In this document: positions 10,528 to 19,445 of the stretch, piece by piece | Numbering within the stretch: the stretch's first letter is position 1 | Layout: every line of letters begins with the position of its first letter | NCBI GenBank assembly: GCA_022796795.1 | Contig: JAAWJI010000037.1 | Span: 1 to 39,605 of the forward strand | Source: Lachnospiraceae bacterium | Lineage (GTDB): Bacteria; Bacillota; Clostridia; Lachnospirales; Lachnospiraceae | Direction of reading: 5' to 3' | Length of the DNA: 39,605 bases | Position numbers and translations under genes: made by a program | The notes under the pieces: model-generated | Told to the model about the DNA's origin: nothing | Seen by the model: only the letters and a program-made list of their open reading frames with translations | Database searches by the model: none

Positions 10528-11625
10528 TCAAAAATTTTTCCCATCCTCATAGGTCACAGCCCCCTCGGTCACCCGAAATACTCTGTTTACGGAAAATCGG
10601 CGGCTGATAAATTCATCCAAACCCGTACAGGTGATGATGGTCTGAATATCATAAATCCTGTCTAAAAGATAGTTTTGCCTATTATGATCCAGTTCAGACA
10701 ACACATCGTCCAGTAATAATACGGGCGTATCCCCTGTAATCTTCTTTACCAGCTCAATTTCCGACAGCTTCAGGGAAAGGGCTGCTGTCCGCTGCTGTCC
10801 CTGAGAACCAAATTTCCGGATATCAATTCCATCTGTCAAAAACAACAAATCATCCCTGTGAGGGCCCGTGGTGGTAGTCTTTAGCTTCAGATCCCTTTCC
10901 CTGTTACGGATCAAAGCCTGCCCCAGATCTTCCATAGACACATCTCTCTCATAGACCACCTGCAGCCGTTCCCTTCCTCCGGATAAATGACTGTGTATCT
11001 CAACGATAATTTCATTTAGCTTCTCGATAAAAGCTTCCCGGCTTAAGATAAGCTTTTGTCCGTACTGGCAGAGCTGCTGATCCCAGATATCCAGGGTATC
11101 CGAAAGCTCCGGCCGGAAATACAGATCCTTTAAAAGCTTATTTCTCTGTACCACAATCTTATTATATTGGGCCAGCTCATGGAGATAGACCCGATCCAGC
11201 TGACACAGCTCCATATCCAGAAAGCGTCTGCGCTCCGAAGGTCCCTGTTTAATAATACTCAAATCCTCAGGAGAAAAAAATACAAAATTCAAAATGCCAA
11301 AAAGCTGGCTGGCCTTTCGAATGGGCACGCCGTTAATGGCGATTCCCTTTGTCTTGTTTTTTCGCAAGTGCATGTCAATTTGATATAATACGTCTCTCTT
11401 TTCCACGCAGGTGCGAAGATGAGATTCCTGCTCTCCAAAGTAAATAATGTCCCGGTCCTTACTTCCCTTGTGGGATCTGGTAGTGCCGCTTAAATACAGA
11501 GCCTCCAGAATATTAGTCTTCCCCTGAGCATTATCTCCATAAAAAATATTGGTCCCTTTATCCAGCTCCAGTTTCAGACTGTGATAATTCCGGAAATTTT
11601 CCAGCTCCATGGACTGAATAATCAT
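10528..11625 (-). CDS. recF: DNA replication and repair protein RecF
   Basis: This 365-residue SMC-like ATPase helps load RecA at gaps with RecO and RecR. The Walker A is GDNAQGKT (residues 30-37), the signature region is near FGSQGQQRTAALSLKL, and the Walker B is VLLLDDVLSELD. The start MIIQSMELENFRNY is chosen over an ATG 12 codons upstream because it gives the family N-terminus and an ATGA overlap of 4 bases with yaaA. The order dnaA-dnaN-yaaA-recF is the standard Firmicutes one. Confidence 0.96.
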   Translation of the reverse strand: MIIQSMELENFRNYHSLKLELDKGTNIFYGDNAQGKTNILEALYLSGTTRSHKGSKDRDIIYFGEQESHLRTCVEKRDVLYQIDMHLRKNKTKGIAINGVPIRKASQLFGILNFVFFSPEDLSIIKQGPSERRRFLDMELCQLDRVYLHELAQYNKIVVQRNKLLKDLYFRPELSDTLDIWDQQLCQYGQKLILSREAFIEKLNEIIVEIHSHLSGGRERLQVVYERDVSMEDLGQALIRNRERDLKLKTTTTGPHRDDLLFLTDGIDIRKFGSQGQQRTAALSLKLSEIELVKKITGDTPVLLLDDVLSELDHNRQNYLLDRIYDIQTIITCTGLDEFISRRFSVNRVFRVTEGAVTYEDGKNF

Positions 11626-11828
11626 ACAATCTTTACTTCCCGTCCTCCAAAGGTAAAGCAATCCCCTACGCGAAGCTTCTTTCCTCTCTGATACTCTGTC
11701 TCGCCATTTACCGTCACCTGTCCGTCCAAAATGGAGATTTTTGCCTCCACTCCGGAATCCACCAGACCGGCAAGCTTTAAAGCCTGCCCAAGCTTAATAA
11801 AATCATCTTTAATTTTAATCTCTTCCAT
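11622..11828 (-). CDS. yaaA: S4-domain RNA-binding protein YaaA (RlbA)
   Basis: At 68 residues this is essentially a single S4 domain (FIKLGQALKLAGLVDSGVEA, ending in VTVNGETEYQRGKKLRVGDC). S4 domains bind structured RNA, and the B. subtilis homologue at this locus is reported to act in 50S ribosome assembly. It begins 9 bases after dnaN and its stop overlaps the recF start. The identification is by domain and by position between dnaN and recF. Confidence 0.92.
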   Translation of the reverse strand: MEEIKIKDDFIKLGQALKLAGLVDSGVEAKISILDGQVTVNGETEYQRGKKLRVGDCFTFGGREVKIV

Positions 11829-11837
11829 AACCTCTTC

Positions 11838-12950
11838 CTATCTCGCCGCATTGTTAAAGTTTACAGGCAGAATCAAATAGATATAGCTTTCCGTCTCATC
11901 CTTAATAAAACAGGGCGCTTTGGGATTTACCAGATATAAGGTTACAATCTCATCATCAATGACCCGCAGAGCGTCAATCAAAAACTTGGGGTTAAATCCA
12001 ATGAGAAGATCCTTCCCCTCCTTCTCAATGGAAATATCCTCATCCATGGATCCAAGGCCGGAGACAATATTAAGCTTTATGAGATCATCCTGGATATCCA
12101 TGATAATGGGTTTCTTGTCCCCCTCCTTTACCAGAAGGGTAGCCCGGTCAATACAGCTTAAAAACTCCCGCTTATTAATCTTCACCTTAGTCTCATAATC
12201 GCTGGAAAGCATATGTTCAATGCGGAAATACTCTCCCTCAATGAGCCTGGATACCACAGTAGTTTGGTCCAGCTCAAAGATCATATGATTTTTCGTAAAG
12301 TAAATGGAAACCAGATCCTCTATTTCCCCTGACAGAATCTTACTCACCTCGATAAGAGTCTTTCCGGGAACAATAACCTTCTTATAATCATATTCCTCCT
12401 TCAGCATAAGCTTTCGGATGGACACCCGATGACCATCCAGGGACACTACCTTCAGCTCATGACCCTGGATTTCAAATAATTCGCCTGTCATCATTTTGTT
12501 ATTCTCATTATCCGAAATAGAGAAAATAGTCTGCTTAATCACCTCTCTCAGACTAAACTGAGAAACCGTTACAAAATCATTTTTTTCAATATAGGGAAGA
12601 TTCGCAAAATCCTCGCCTGATTTTCCAGAAATGTTAAATTTGGCCTTCTCACAGGAAATAGTGGTCTTATAGCTGGAATCAACCTCAATGGTCACATCAT
12701 TATCCGGCAGCTTCCGGATAATCTCTGAAAAGATCTTAGCGTCTAATGCAATGGTTCCTTTTTCCAGAATAGTTCCTTCTATTCTGGTTTCAATGCCCAG
12801 TTCCATATCATTTGCAGTCAGTTTGATTTCCCCTGCAGAGGCATCAACCAGAATACATTCCAGGATCGACATGGTAGTCTTGGAGGGGACGGCCTTGGAA
12901 ACCGTATTAACACCCTTTAACAGGTCTGATTTTGTACAGATAAATTTCAT
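11838..12950 (-). CDS. dnaN: DNA polymerase III beta sliding clamp
   Basis: The protein has 370 residues, the normal length for the three-domain clamp that encircles DNA and holds Pol III, ligase and MutS/L on it. The N-terminus MKFICTKSDLLKGVNTVSKAV and the C-terminal segment YIYLILPVNFNN are characteristic, the latter forming part of the peptide-binding groove. AAGGAG lies just before the ATG. It is separated from dnaA by a 376-base region rich in DnaA boxes, and a TATAAT-like -10 lies upstream, so it may have its own promoter besides readthrough from dnaA. Confidence 0.97.
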   Translation of the reverse strand: MKFICTKSDLLKGVNTVSKAVPSKTTMSILECILVDASAGEIKLTANDMELGIETRIEGTILEKGTIALDAKIFSEIIRKLPDNDVTIEVDSSYKTTISCEKAKFNISGKSGEDFANLPYIEKNDFVTVSQFSLREVIKQTIFSISDNENNKMMTGELFEIQGHELKVVSLDGHRVSIRKLMLKEEYDYKKVIVPGKTLIEVSKILSGEIEDLVSIYFTKNHMIFELDQTTVVSRLIEGEYFRIEHMLSSDYETKVKINKREFLSCIDRATLLVKEGDKKPIIMDIQDDLIKLNIVSGLGSMDEDISIEKEGKDLLIGFNPKFLIDALRVIDDEIVTLYLVNPKAPCFIKDETESYIYLILPVNFNNAAR

Positions 12951-13326
12951 TGCATGCAGCTCCTTTCAGGTGATTCAAGTATTATACACATCAGGCAGAT
13001 TCTGCCCTGTGTGCAAAAGAGATAGATATATAAATAAAAGATATCCGTCGTATTCTTAGTAGGGACTGTGAATTTGTGAATAAGTGGTTTAAGGCCTTAA
13101 AATAAAGGATTTCTGTCAAGGACAAGTATGTGAAAAACAGCCAGGGAGATTTAGGAAAACTCTCAAGTTATTCACATGCTGATTTCAGCCTAAGTCTGGT
13201 TATCAACTTATCAACATAGTTTCCACAGCAATTCCACATGAGAATGCTTCTAAATGTGTATAGCAAAGTTCATGGGGAACGCGGATTGTTGACAGATCTT
13301 GCTGAACAAGGGTTTCAAAAATTAGT
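12951..13326. other. oriC: Probable replication origin (oriC) with DnaA-box cluster
   Basis: This 376-base gene-free region lies between dnaA and dnaN. Boxes matching TTATNCACA exactly are at 13075-13083 (minus) and 13168-13176 (plus). One-mismatch boxes are at 13010-13018, 13129-13137 and 13255-13263 (all minus) and at 13208-13216 (plus, TTATCAACA). Weaker ones are at 13067-13075 and 13200-13208, forming close pairs with the stronger boxes. An AT-rich stretch at 13021-13060 could be the unwinding element. The other side of dnaA, toward rpmH, has no comparable boxes, so the origin appears to be a single block. Origin function is inferred from the boxes and gene context. Confidence 0.8.
12981..12986 (-). 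promoter_or_regulatory. Possible -10 of a dnaN promoter
   Basis: On the minus strand a perfect TATAAT lies about 30 bases upstream of the dnaN ATG. No good -35 hexamer is found at 16-18 bases, so activity is uncertain; a nearby DnaA box at 13010-13018 might regulate it. Confidence 0.35.
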
Positions 13327-14694
13327 TCAGTTGGGATCAATCTTTTTCTTAATGGTGTCAATCAGCTGACGGGTAGAGTCGTTCTTTTGGATTTCCTCTG
13401 CAATTTTTTCCTGTCCGTGCATAATGGTGGTGTGATCTCTTCCATCCAGGATTTCACCGATCTGCTTTAAGGGAATTCCCAGCATATCCCTGCAAAGATA
13501 CATGTAAATCTGTCGGGGATAGGTGATATCTGCGCTGCGCTTTTTGCTTCGGATATCCGCGGTGGATACATGGAAGTGCTCGGAAACAATATCCAGAATC
13601 AGCTCCGGCGTAATCTCCCTGGTCTGGTTGGGAGAGATAATATCCTTAATGGCCTCCTCGGCGAGAGCCATGTCAATGGGCCGTTTTTCCAGGGTGGAAA
13701 GAGCGATTAAGCGATTGTAGGCTCCCTCCAGCTCCCGGATATTGGATTTGATATTGGTGGCAATATAGGTGACAATGGCGTCGTCAATGTGATGACCCTC
13801 CAGCTCCTCTTTTTTTCGCAGGATCGCCATACGTGTTTCAAAATCCGGGGAGGAAATGTCGGCGATGAGGCCGCATTCAAACCGGGTGCGAAGACGTTCC
13901 TCCAGAGTTTCAATATCCTTAGGCGGCCGGTCACTGGAAATGATAATCTGCTTGTCCGCGTTGTGAAGCGTATTGAAGGTATGGAAGAATTCTTCCTGGG
14001 TACTTTCTTTTCCAATCAAAAACTGTACGTCGTCAATGAGAAGCACGTCAATATTGCGGTATTTTTCCCGGAACTGGGCCATGCCGTAGCGGTCTCCGGC
14101 CCGCAGAGTCTCGATAAGCTCATTGGTAAAGTATTCGGAGGTAACGTATAAAACCTTGGTATTGGGATTTTCCTTTAATATATAGTTGGCAATGGAATGC
14201 ATCAAATGGGTTTTGCCAAGTCCCACGCCTCCATGGAGAAACAGGGGATTGTAAACCTTCCCCGGGGTCTCCGCCACAGCCAGGGCAGCCGCATGTGCAA
14301 ACTTGTTGTTGCTTCCCACCACAAAGGTATCAAAGGTAAATTTGGGATGGATATTGCTCTTTTCCAATAAAATACTGGATACCTCCTGCTGGGAGGAGCT
14401 GCGGGATACGGGTTTGGCTTCCTGATCCAGGCGGTTTGCTTCCTCCTGGGTGATAAACACAATCTCATATTCCTCTCCCGTAAATTCCGCAATGGCCACA
14501 AAAATGGGCATCTGAAATTTGGAAGTAATATAATCAATGGCCTTGTCAATGGGAACAATGATTTTAACTACATGTTCCTCGATCCGGTGGATGACAAGAG
14601 GCTGCAGCCATGTTTTGAAGGAAACATTAGTGAGCTCATGCTCTTTTCGAACATGCTCCAGAATCTCACCCCATTTTTCTATAATGATATCCAT
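13327..14694 (-). CDS. dnaA: Chromosomal replication initiator DnaA
   Basis: This 455-residue AAA+ initiator binds DnaA boxes and melts oriC. Domain I is at the N-terminus (MDIIIEKWGEILEHV). The AAA+ core has Walker A GGVGLGKT (155-162) and Walker B LLIDDVQF (218-225). Domain IV ends with LKQIGEILDGRDHTTIMHG, the DNA-binding signature. The start at 14694 is preferred over an in-frame ATG 32 codons upstream because it matches the family N-terminus and has GGAGAAG upstream. It is transcribed divergently from rpmH across a gap of about 236 bases; I see no convincing consensus promoter for it. Confidence 0.97.
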   Translation of the reverse strand: MDIIIEKWGEILEHVRKEHELTNVSFKTWLQPLVIHRIEEHVVKIIVPIDKAIDYITSKFQMPIFVAIAEFTGEEYEIVFITQEEANRLDQEAKPVSRSSSQQEVSSILLEKSNIHPKFTFDTFVVGSNNKFAHAAALAVAETPGKVYNPLFLHGGVGLGKTHLMHSIANYILKENPNTKVLYVTSEYFTNELIETLRAGDRYGMAQFREKYRNIDVLLIDDVQFLIGKESTQEEFFHTFNTLHNADKQIIISSDRPPKDIETLEERLRTRFECGLIADISSPDFETRMAILRKKEELEGHHIDDAIVTYIATNIKSNIRELEGAYNRLIALSTLEKRPIDMALAEEAIKDIISPNQTREITPELILDIVSEHFHVSTADIRSKKRSADITYPRQIYMYLCRDMLGIPLKQIGEILDGRDHTTIMHGQEKIAEEIQKNDSTRQLIDTIKKKIDPN

Positions 14695-14866
14695 CCAATT
14701 CTTCTCCAATTTCTTAAAAAATAGTATTTTATGCAAAACCGCACAATTTCCCTTATACCTTATCTTATACCAAATTAAAAATTGAGGCAATAGGAAATAT
14801 TAAAATGTTATTTTTCTGCGGGTATTTTTCTGGGAGCAAGAATCTGGCGGAATTGAGGAAAATAGC

Positions 14867-14895
14867 TTGACTTAAAGGGATTTTACGAATATAAT
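14867..14895 (+). promoter_or_regulatory. Promoter of the rpmH-rnpA operon
   Basis: TTGACT at 14867-14872 and a perfect TATAAT at 14890-14895 are separated by 17 bases. Transcription should start near 14902, and AAGGAGGT then lies 9 bases before the rpmH ATG. Confidence 0.9.
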
Positions 14896-14930
14896 TGGAA
14901 TGATATCTGCAGAAAAGGAGGTGGGATACA

Positions 14931-15065
14931 ATGAAAATGACGTTTCAGCCTAAAAAGCGTTCCAGAGCAAAAGTTCATGGTTTCCGGGCAAGAATGAGCA
15001 CTGCCGGCGGAAGAAAGGTACTGGCTGCCAGAAGATTAAAGGGAAGAAAGAAGTTGTCAGCTTAG
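14931..15065 (+). CDS. rpmH: 50S ribosomal protein L34
   Basis: The product is a 44-residue, very basic protein with the standard L34 pattern: [19 protein letters not shown], then [24 protein letters not shown]. It is part of the large ribosomal subunit. It has a strong promoter and ribosome site upstream, and the G of its TAG stop is the first base of a terminator-like hairpin. The adjacency of rpmH, rnpA and divergent dnaA is conserved across bacteria. Confidence 0.98.
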   Translation: MKMTFQPKKRSRAKVHGFRARMSTAGGRKVLAARRLKGRKKLSA

Positions 15066-15087
15066 GCCGCATATATGTGGCCTTTTT
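15065..15087 (+). terminator. Attenuating terminator after rpmH
   Basis: A 7-bp hairpin (GGCCGCA/TGTGGCC, one G-T pair) with a small loop is followed by TTTTT. Because no new promoter is evident before rnpA, this probably lowers rather than ends transcription, giving more L34 than RNase P protein. Confidence 0.65.
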
Positions 15088-15118
15088 CCTTCATTAGAAC
15101 AATAATGAGTGAAGAAAA

Positions 15119-15457
15119 ATGAAATATTCGGAATCATTAAAAAAGAACAGGGATTTTCAAATGGTATATAAGGAAGGAAAATCCCTTGCAAACCGGTATC
15201 TCGTGTTGTATGTGAAAGAAAATGGGCTGGAAAAAAACCGCCTGGGTATTTCAGTCAGCAAGAAGGTTGGAAACAGCATTGTCAGACACCGGTTGACCAG
15301 ATTGATTCGGGAAAGCTATCGGCTGCAGGAAGACATGTTTAATAGTGGTTTAGACATGGTAGTCATCGCAAGAGTCAATGCGAGAGAGAAGTGCTATGAG
15401 GAAATCAGCAGAGCATTGATGCACTTGGGAAAACTTCACGGGGTTTTAAAAAAATGA
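15119..15457 (+). CDS. rnpA: Ribonuclease P protein component
   Basis: This 112-residue basic protein assists the RNase P RNA in maturing tRNA 5' ends. The family signature [29 protein letters not shown] (in two adjoining parts) is fully present, and the N-terminal [17 protein letters not shown] is typical. The ribosome site GAGTGAAG is modest. Its stop overlaps the start of yidD (ATGATGA). Confidence 0.97.
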   Translation: MKYSESLKKNRDFQMVYKEGKSLANRYLVLYVKENGLEKNRLGISVSKKVGNSIVRHRLTRLIRESYRLQEDMFNSGLDMVVIARVNAREKCYEEISRALMHLGKLHGVLKK

Positions 15458-15666
15458 TGAAAATGATTATGATCAAAATGATTCGCATTTATCAGATCTA
15501 TATCTCCCCTATGAAAAGCACAAAATGTCCTTATATTCCCAGTTGTTCTCAGTATGGATTGGAGGCAATTCAGAAATACGGAGCGATCCGGGGAGGATTG
15601 TTGGCATGCTGGAGGATTTTGAGATGTAATCCATTTTCTAAGGGCGGATATGACCCTGTACCGTGA
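15454..15666 (+). CDS. yidD: Membrane protein insertion efficiency factor YidD
   Basis: This 70-residue protein has the conserved core [20 protein letters not shown], then [17 protein letters not shown] and the end [18 protein letters not shown]. YidD is a small membrane-associated protein that helps YidC insert inner-membrane proteins. Its start overlaps the rnpA stop by 4 bases, and yidC follows about 90 bases later. Cys residues in PSCSQYG and RCNP are those conserved in the family. Confidence 0.95.
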   Translation: MMKMIMIKMIRIYQIYISPMKSTKCPYIPSCSQYGLEAIQKYGAIRGGLLACWRILRCNPFSKGGYDPVP

Positions 15667-15755
15667 GAAAAGGCAAGAATGCTGTTGTGAAGCTATTTGC
15701 CAGGATGTGTGCCGCCGGCTGGCAGATCGGCGGCTGAATGAAGGAGGACATTTTA

Positions 15756-17018
15756 TTGTCAGCAATATTTTTAACACAGAATACAACATTTATCATTGGT
15801 CCGGTGGCAAAGCTTCTTGGTCTTTTGATGAATATCATTTTTGAATTTTTAAATGCTCTTGGGATTCCCAGTATTGGTTTGTCCATTATTTTGTTCACGA
15901 TTGTCATTTATATGATTATGCTGCCCCTGACAATCAAGCAGCAGAAATTCTCAAAAATGTCTGCAAAGATGAATCCGGAGATTCAGGCTATTCAGAAGAA
16001 GTATAAGGGAAAACAGGATCAGGTTTCCATGATGAAGATGAATGACGAGACCAATGCCGTCTATGCCAAGTATGGTACTTCACCTACCGGAACCTGTCTG
16101 CCTATGTTGATTCAGCTGCCTATTCTGTTTGCTTTGTACCGTGTGATTTATGCCATTCCCGCTTATATTGATAAGGTAAAGGCAGCCTTTTATCCGCTGG
16201 TGACAAATATTATGAGCACCGCAGGCGCCCAGGAATTTTTGATGGGAACCGACAGTGCAAAGCAATTTGTGCGGCAGGAATTTACGGAGAATACAGTAAT
16301 AGATATTCTGAATAAGTTTTCTGTGGCGGAATGGGCATCCTTCTCAGAACAGTTTCCCAGCTTAAGCGGGGCCATTGATACCACACATACCACGCTTAAC
16401 CATTTCAATTATTTTTTGGGTTTGAATATTTCAGAGACGCCCTGGCATATGCTTACCAGCGGAATTCAGGCAGGGGCAGTGCTGATTATTGTCGGAGCAT
16501 TGATTATTCCTGTTTTATCAGGTCTCACTCAGTGGATCAGCGTTAAGCTTATGGCTCAGCCTGAAATGCAGACAAGCACCAATGGAAATGATATGGCCAG
16601 TTCTATGGCCAGTTCCATGAAGATGATGAACACTATGATGCCTCTCATGTCCATTTATTTCTGCTTTATTCTTCCCGCAGGTATGGGTATCTACTGGGTT
16701 ATCAGCGCCTTGGTCCGTACAGGCCAGCAGCTGGTGATTAATAAAAAGCTTAGCAGTATGGATATTGAGGAAGAGATCAAGAAAAATATAGAGAAATATA
16801 ACCGGAAACGGGAGAAGAAGGGCCTGCCGCCTCAGAAAATTTCCAATGTGGCAAGAATGAATACAAAGAATGTACAGAAGGAAGAAACTTCGGAGACAGA
16901 CCGGCAGGAACAGATCAAGAAATCTACAGAGTATTATAATAGAGGAGCAGCGAAACCTGGAAGTCTTGCGGCAAAGGCAAGAATGGTAGAACAGTTTAAC
17001 GAGCGAAATAAAAAGTAG
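15756..17018 (+). CDS. yidC: Membrane protein insertase YidC/OxaA
   Basis: This protein of about 420 residues inserts and folds membrane proteins, with or without Sec. After an N-terminal segment come the core helices (GLSIILFTIVIYMIMLPLTI near residue 40 onward), the cytoplasmic hairpin (KMNPEIQAIQKKYKGK) and further helices ending near residue 320. A basic, charged tail follows. I chose the TTG at 15756, because AAGGAGGA at 15741-15748 lies 7 bases upstream and relatives begin this way. The in-frame ATG at 15738 would overlap that ribosome site. A long insert after GTCLPMLIQLPILFALYRVIY (about residues 140-215) is periplasmic-side. Confidence 0.95.
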   Translation: MSAIFLTQNTTFIIGPVAKLLGLLMNIIFEFLNALGIPSIGLSIILFTIVIYMIMLPLTIKQQKFSKMSAKMNPEIQAIQKKYKGKQDQVSMMKMNDETNAVYAKYGTSPTGTCLPMLIQLPILFALYRVIYAIPAYIDKVKAAFYPLVTNIMSTAGAQEFLMGTDSAKQFVRQEFTENTVIDILNKFSVAEWASFSEQFPSLSGAIDTTHTTLNHFNYFLGLNISETPWHMLTSGIQAGAVLIIVGALIIPVLSGLTQWISVKLMAQPEMQTSTNGNDMASSMASSMKMMNTMMPLMSIYFCFILPAGMGIYWVISALVRTGQQLVINKKLSSMDIEEEIKKNIEKYNRKREKKGLPPQKISNVARMNTKNVQKEETSETDRQEQIKKSTEYYNRGAAKPGSLAAKARMVEQFNERNKK

Positions 17019-17029
17019 GGAGGTTTCAG

Positions 17030-18022
17030 ATGGAGTGGAAAGAATTTTCTGCAAAAACAGTAGATGATGCTGTGTTGGAAGCTGCTATTAAGCTTGGGAC
17101 AACGAGAGATAATGTGGAATATGAAGTAGTATTCCAGGGAAGCGCTGGATTTCTGGGGTTTGGAAGCAAGGATGCAATCATTAAGGCCCGGTTGAAGAAG
17201 GAAGAAGAGAATATTCTGGAGGAGATTAAGAATGATCTGAAGTTGGATCATCCACTGGATAAAAAGCCAGAGCGAAAGACTGAGAAAAGGCCTGAGAAAA
17301 AAGCGGAAAAGAAACAGGAGAAGAAGCCGGAAAAGCCTGTGGAAAAAGAAAGAAAGCAGGAAGTCAGTGAAACTTTAGAGAAGCCACAGAAGCCAGAAAA
17401 GCCTGCAGAGGCAGAAAAGCCTGTGGAAGCGGAAGCTGAAAAAACGGTTGAGAAAGAACCTGCAAAGCCAAAGACGCCTTTGGAGGATCAGGTACTTACA
17501 GACGTGGAGGAATTTTTGAAAAAGGTATTTGCCGCTATGGAGCTGGAGGTGGAGCTTCGAGTGACAGCGGACAAGGCAGAGCGCGAGGTCAGTGTGGAGC
17601 TGAACGGTCAGGATATGGGTGTGCTCATCGGAAAACGGGGACAAACCCTGGATTCCCTTCAGTATTTGACCAGTCTGGTGGCAAATAAGAATACCAATGA
17701 ATATATCCGCGTCAAGGTGGATACAGAGAATTACAGAGAGAGAAGAAAAGAAACTCTGGAGAATCTGGCGAAAAATATTTCCTTTAAGGTAAAGAGGACC
17801 AGAAAGCCTGTAATCTTAGAGCCCATGAATCCTTATGAGAGAAGAGTGATTCATTCCGCGCTTCAGAATGATAAGTTCGTTTCTACCCACAGTGAGGGAG
17901 AGGAGCCATACCGTCATGTGGTTGTTACCTTGAAGGAAGGCGTGCGGCTGGATAATTACAATAATAAAAAGAGAAACAACAATTATAACCGAAACAAAAA
18001 TCAACGGAGAAGGGAGCGCTAA
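17030..18022 (+). CDS. jag: RNA-binding protein Jag/KhpB (SpoIIIJ-associated)
   Basis: The protein has 330 residues in three parts. The Jag-N domain (MEWKEFSAKTVDDAVLEAAI to about residue 55) is followed by a long Glu/Lys/Pro-rich linker (about 80-150). A KH domain with GVLIGKRGQTLDSLQYL (about 196-213) and an R3H domain around YERRVIHSALQNDKF come next. A Lys/Asn/Arg tail ends the protein. Jag (KhpB) works with KhpA in RNA binding and cell-envelope regulation. It starts 12 bases after yidC, its partner by conserved neighbourhood. The linker is more repetitive than usual and its length probably varies between strains. Confidence 0.95.
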   Translation: MEWKEFSAKTVDDAVLEAAIKLGTTRDNVEYEVVFQGSAGFLGFGSKDAIIKARLKKEEENILEEIKNDLKLDHPLDKKPERKTEKRPEKKAEKKQEKKPEKPVEKERKQEVSETLEKPQKPEKPAEAEKPVEAEAEKTVEKEPAKPKTPLEDQVLTDVEEFLKKVFAAMELEVELRVTADKAEREVSVELNGQDMGVLIGKRGQTLDSLQYLTSLVANKNTNEYIRVKVDTENYRERRKETLENLAKNISFKVKRTRKPVILEPMNPYERRVIHSALQNDKFVSTHSEGEEPYRHVVVTLKEGVRLDNYNNKKRNNNYNRNKNQRRRER

Positions 18023-18037
18023 CCAGCGCTCCTTTTT
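18013..18037 (+). terminator. Terminator/attenuator overlapping the jag stop
   Basis: A perfect 8-bp stem (GGAGCGCT/AGCGCTCC) with an AACC loop is followed by TTTTT. The jag stop codon TAA runs from the last base of the left arm into the loop, so ribosomes ending there could prevent hairpin formation. mnmE begins 21 bases later with no separate promoter evident. Confidence 0.75.
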
Positions 18038-18058
18038 CTCTCACAGGAGGAAACTTCT

Positions 18059-19435
18059 ATGAATCAGGATACCATAGCCGCCATAGCCACTGCCATGAGT
18101 AATTCTGGTATTGGAATTGTACGGATCAGCGGGCCGCAGGCTTTTTCTATTGCGGAAAAAGTGTTTGTTCCAAAGAATCAGAAAAAGAAGTTGTCACAGG
18201 AGTCAGGTTATACCCTGCATTATGGAACTATTCGGGACGAAGAAGAATTATTAGATGAGGTTCTGGTACTTCTCATGCGGGCTCCCCATAGCTATACAGC
18301 GGAAGATACGGTGGAGATTGACTGTCACGGTGGAATTTTGATTTTAAAGAGAATTTTGCAAACTGTGATCAAAAACGGCGCGCGTCTGGCAGAGCCAGGA
18401 GAATTTACCAAGCGTGCGTTTCTCAATGGGCGGATTGATTTGTCTCAGGCAGAGGCTGTCATGGATCTTATTGAGGCTAAGAGTGAGGCGGTCCGGAAAA
18501 ATTCCTTGTCTCAGCTGCGGGGCTCCGTGCAGAAAAAAATCCGGCTGCTGCGGGAACAGATTTTGTATGAAATTGCCTTTCTTGAATCTGCCTTGGATGA
18601 TCCGGAGCATGTGAGTCTGGACGGATATGCGGATCATTTAGATAAAGAGCTGACGGGATGGCTGCGGGAAATCGAGAAGTGGTTATTGTGGGGAAAAAAC
18701 GGTCGGATTTTAAAAGAGGGAATTAAGACCGTGATCGTGGGAAAGCCAAATGCAGGAAAGTCTTCCCTGCTCAACGCACTCTTAGGACAGGAGCGGGCCA
18801 TTGTAACGGAAATTGCCGGAACCACCAGAGATGTATTGGAGGAGCATCTGCAGATGCAGGAGGTTCATTTAAATATTCTGGATACCGCAGGCATTCATGA
18901 GACAGAGGATGTGGTGGAAAAAATCGGCGTCTCCCGGGCCATGGCTCACACAGAGGATGCGGATCTGATTCTCTATGTGGTGGATGCTTCTGTACCTCTG
19001 ACCAGGGACGATGACATGATTGGGGATTTGGTAAAAGATAAAAAGACCATAATTCTTCTCAATAAATCTGATCTGGAGACAATCATTACCCCGGAAGAAA
19101 TGGAGGAGCGCCTGAGAAAACCGGTAATTTCTATTTCGGCAAGAGAGGAGCATGGAATTTGGGAGCTGGAAAAGGCCATTGAGAATCTGTTTTTTCAGGG
19201 GGAGCTGGAAGCGGAACAGGATCTTTTGATTACCAACCTACGTCAGGAAAAGCTATTGGAGGATACAGGGAAAAGTCTCAATCTGGTGAGGACAAGTATA
19301 GAGAATCAGATGCCAGAGGATTTTTATTCCATAGACTTAATGGAAGCTTACACTTCTCTTGGAAAAATTTTGGGAGAAGAAGTAGGAGAAGATCTGGTCA
19401 ATGAAATATTTGGAAAATTTTGTATGGGAAAATAG
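18059..19435 (+). CDS. mnmE: tRNA uridine-5-carboxymethylaminomethyl GTPase MnmE
   Basis: This 458-residue GTPase works with MnmG to add an aminomethyl-type group to the wobble uridine of tRNAs. The N-terminal tetrahydrofolate-binding domain starts with [20 protein letters not shown]. The inserted G domain has [10 protein letters not shown] (227-236), DTAG and NKSD. The helical C-terminus ends in FCMGK with the conserved Cys455. CAGGAGG lies 8 bases before the ATG. mnmG follows after 10 bases. Confidence 0.98.
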   Translation: MNQDTIAAIATAMSNSGIGIVRISGPQAFSIAEKVFVPKNQKKKLSQESGYTLHYGTIRDEEELLDEVLVLLMRAPHSYTAEDTVEIDCHGGILILKRILQTVIKNGARLAEPGEFTKRAFLNGRIDLSQAEAVMDLIEAKSEAVRKNSLSQLRGSVQKKIRLLREQILYEIAFLESALDDPEHVSLDGYADHLDKELTGWLREIEKWLLWGKNGRILKEGIKTVIVGKPNAGKSSLLNALLGQERAIVTEIAGTTRDVLEEHLQMQEVHLNILDTAGIHETEDVVEKIGVSRAMAHTEDADLILYVVDASVPLTRDDDMIGDLVKDKKTIILLNKSDLETIITPEEMEERLRKPVISISAREEHGIWELEKAIENLFFQGELEAEQDLLITNLRQEKLLEDTGKSLNLVRTSIENQMPEDFYSIDLMEAYTSLGKILGEEVGEDLVNEIFGKFCMGK

Positions 19436-19445
19436 AGGAAATCAT

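Noticed and set aside
14695..14930. A second DnaA-box cluster upstream of dnaA
   Set aside because: No sequence matches TTATNCACA or a one-mismatch version closely enough to form a cluster.
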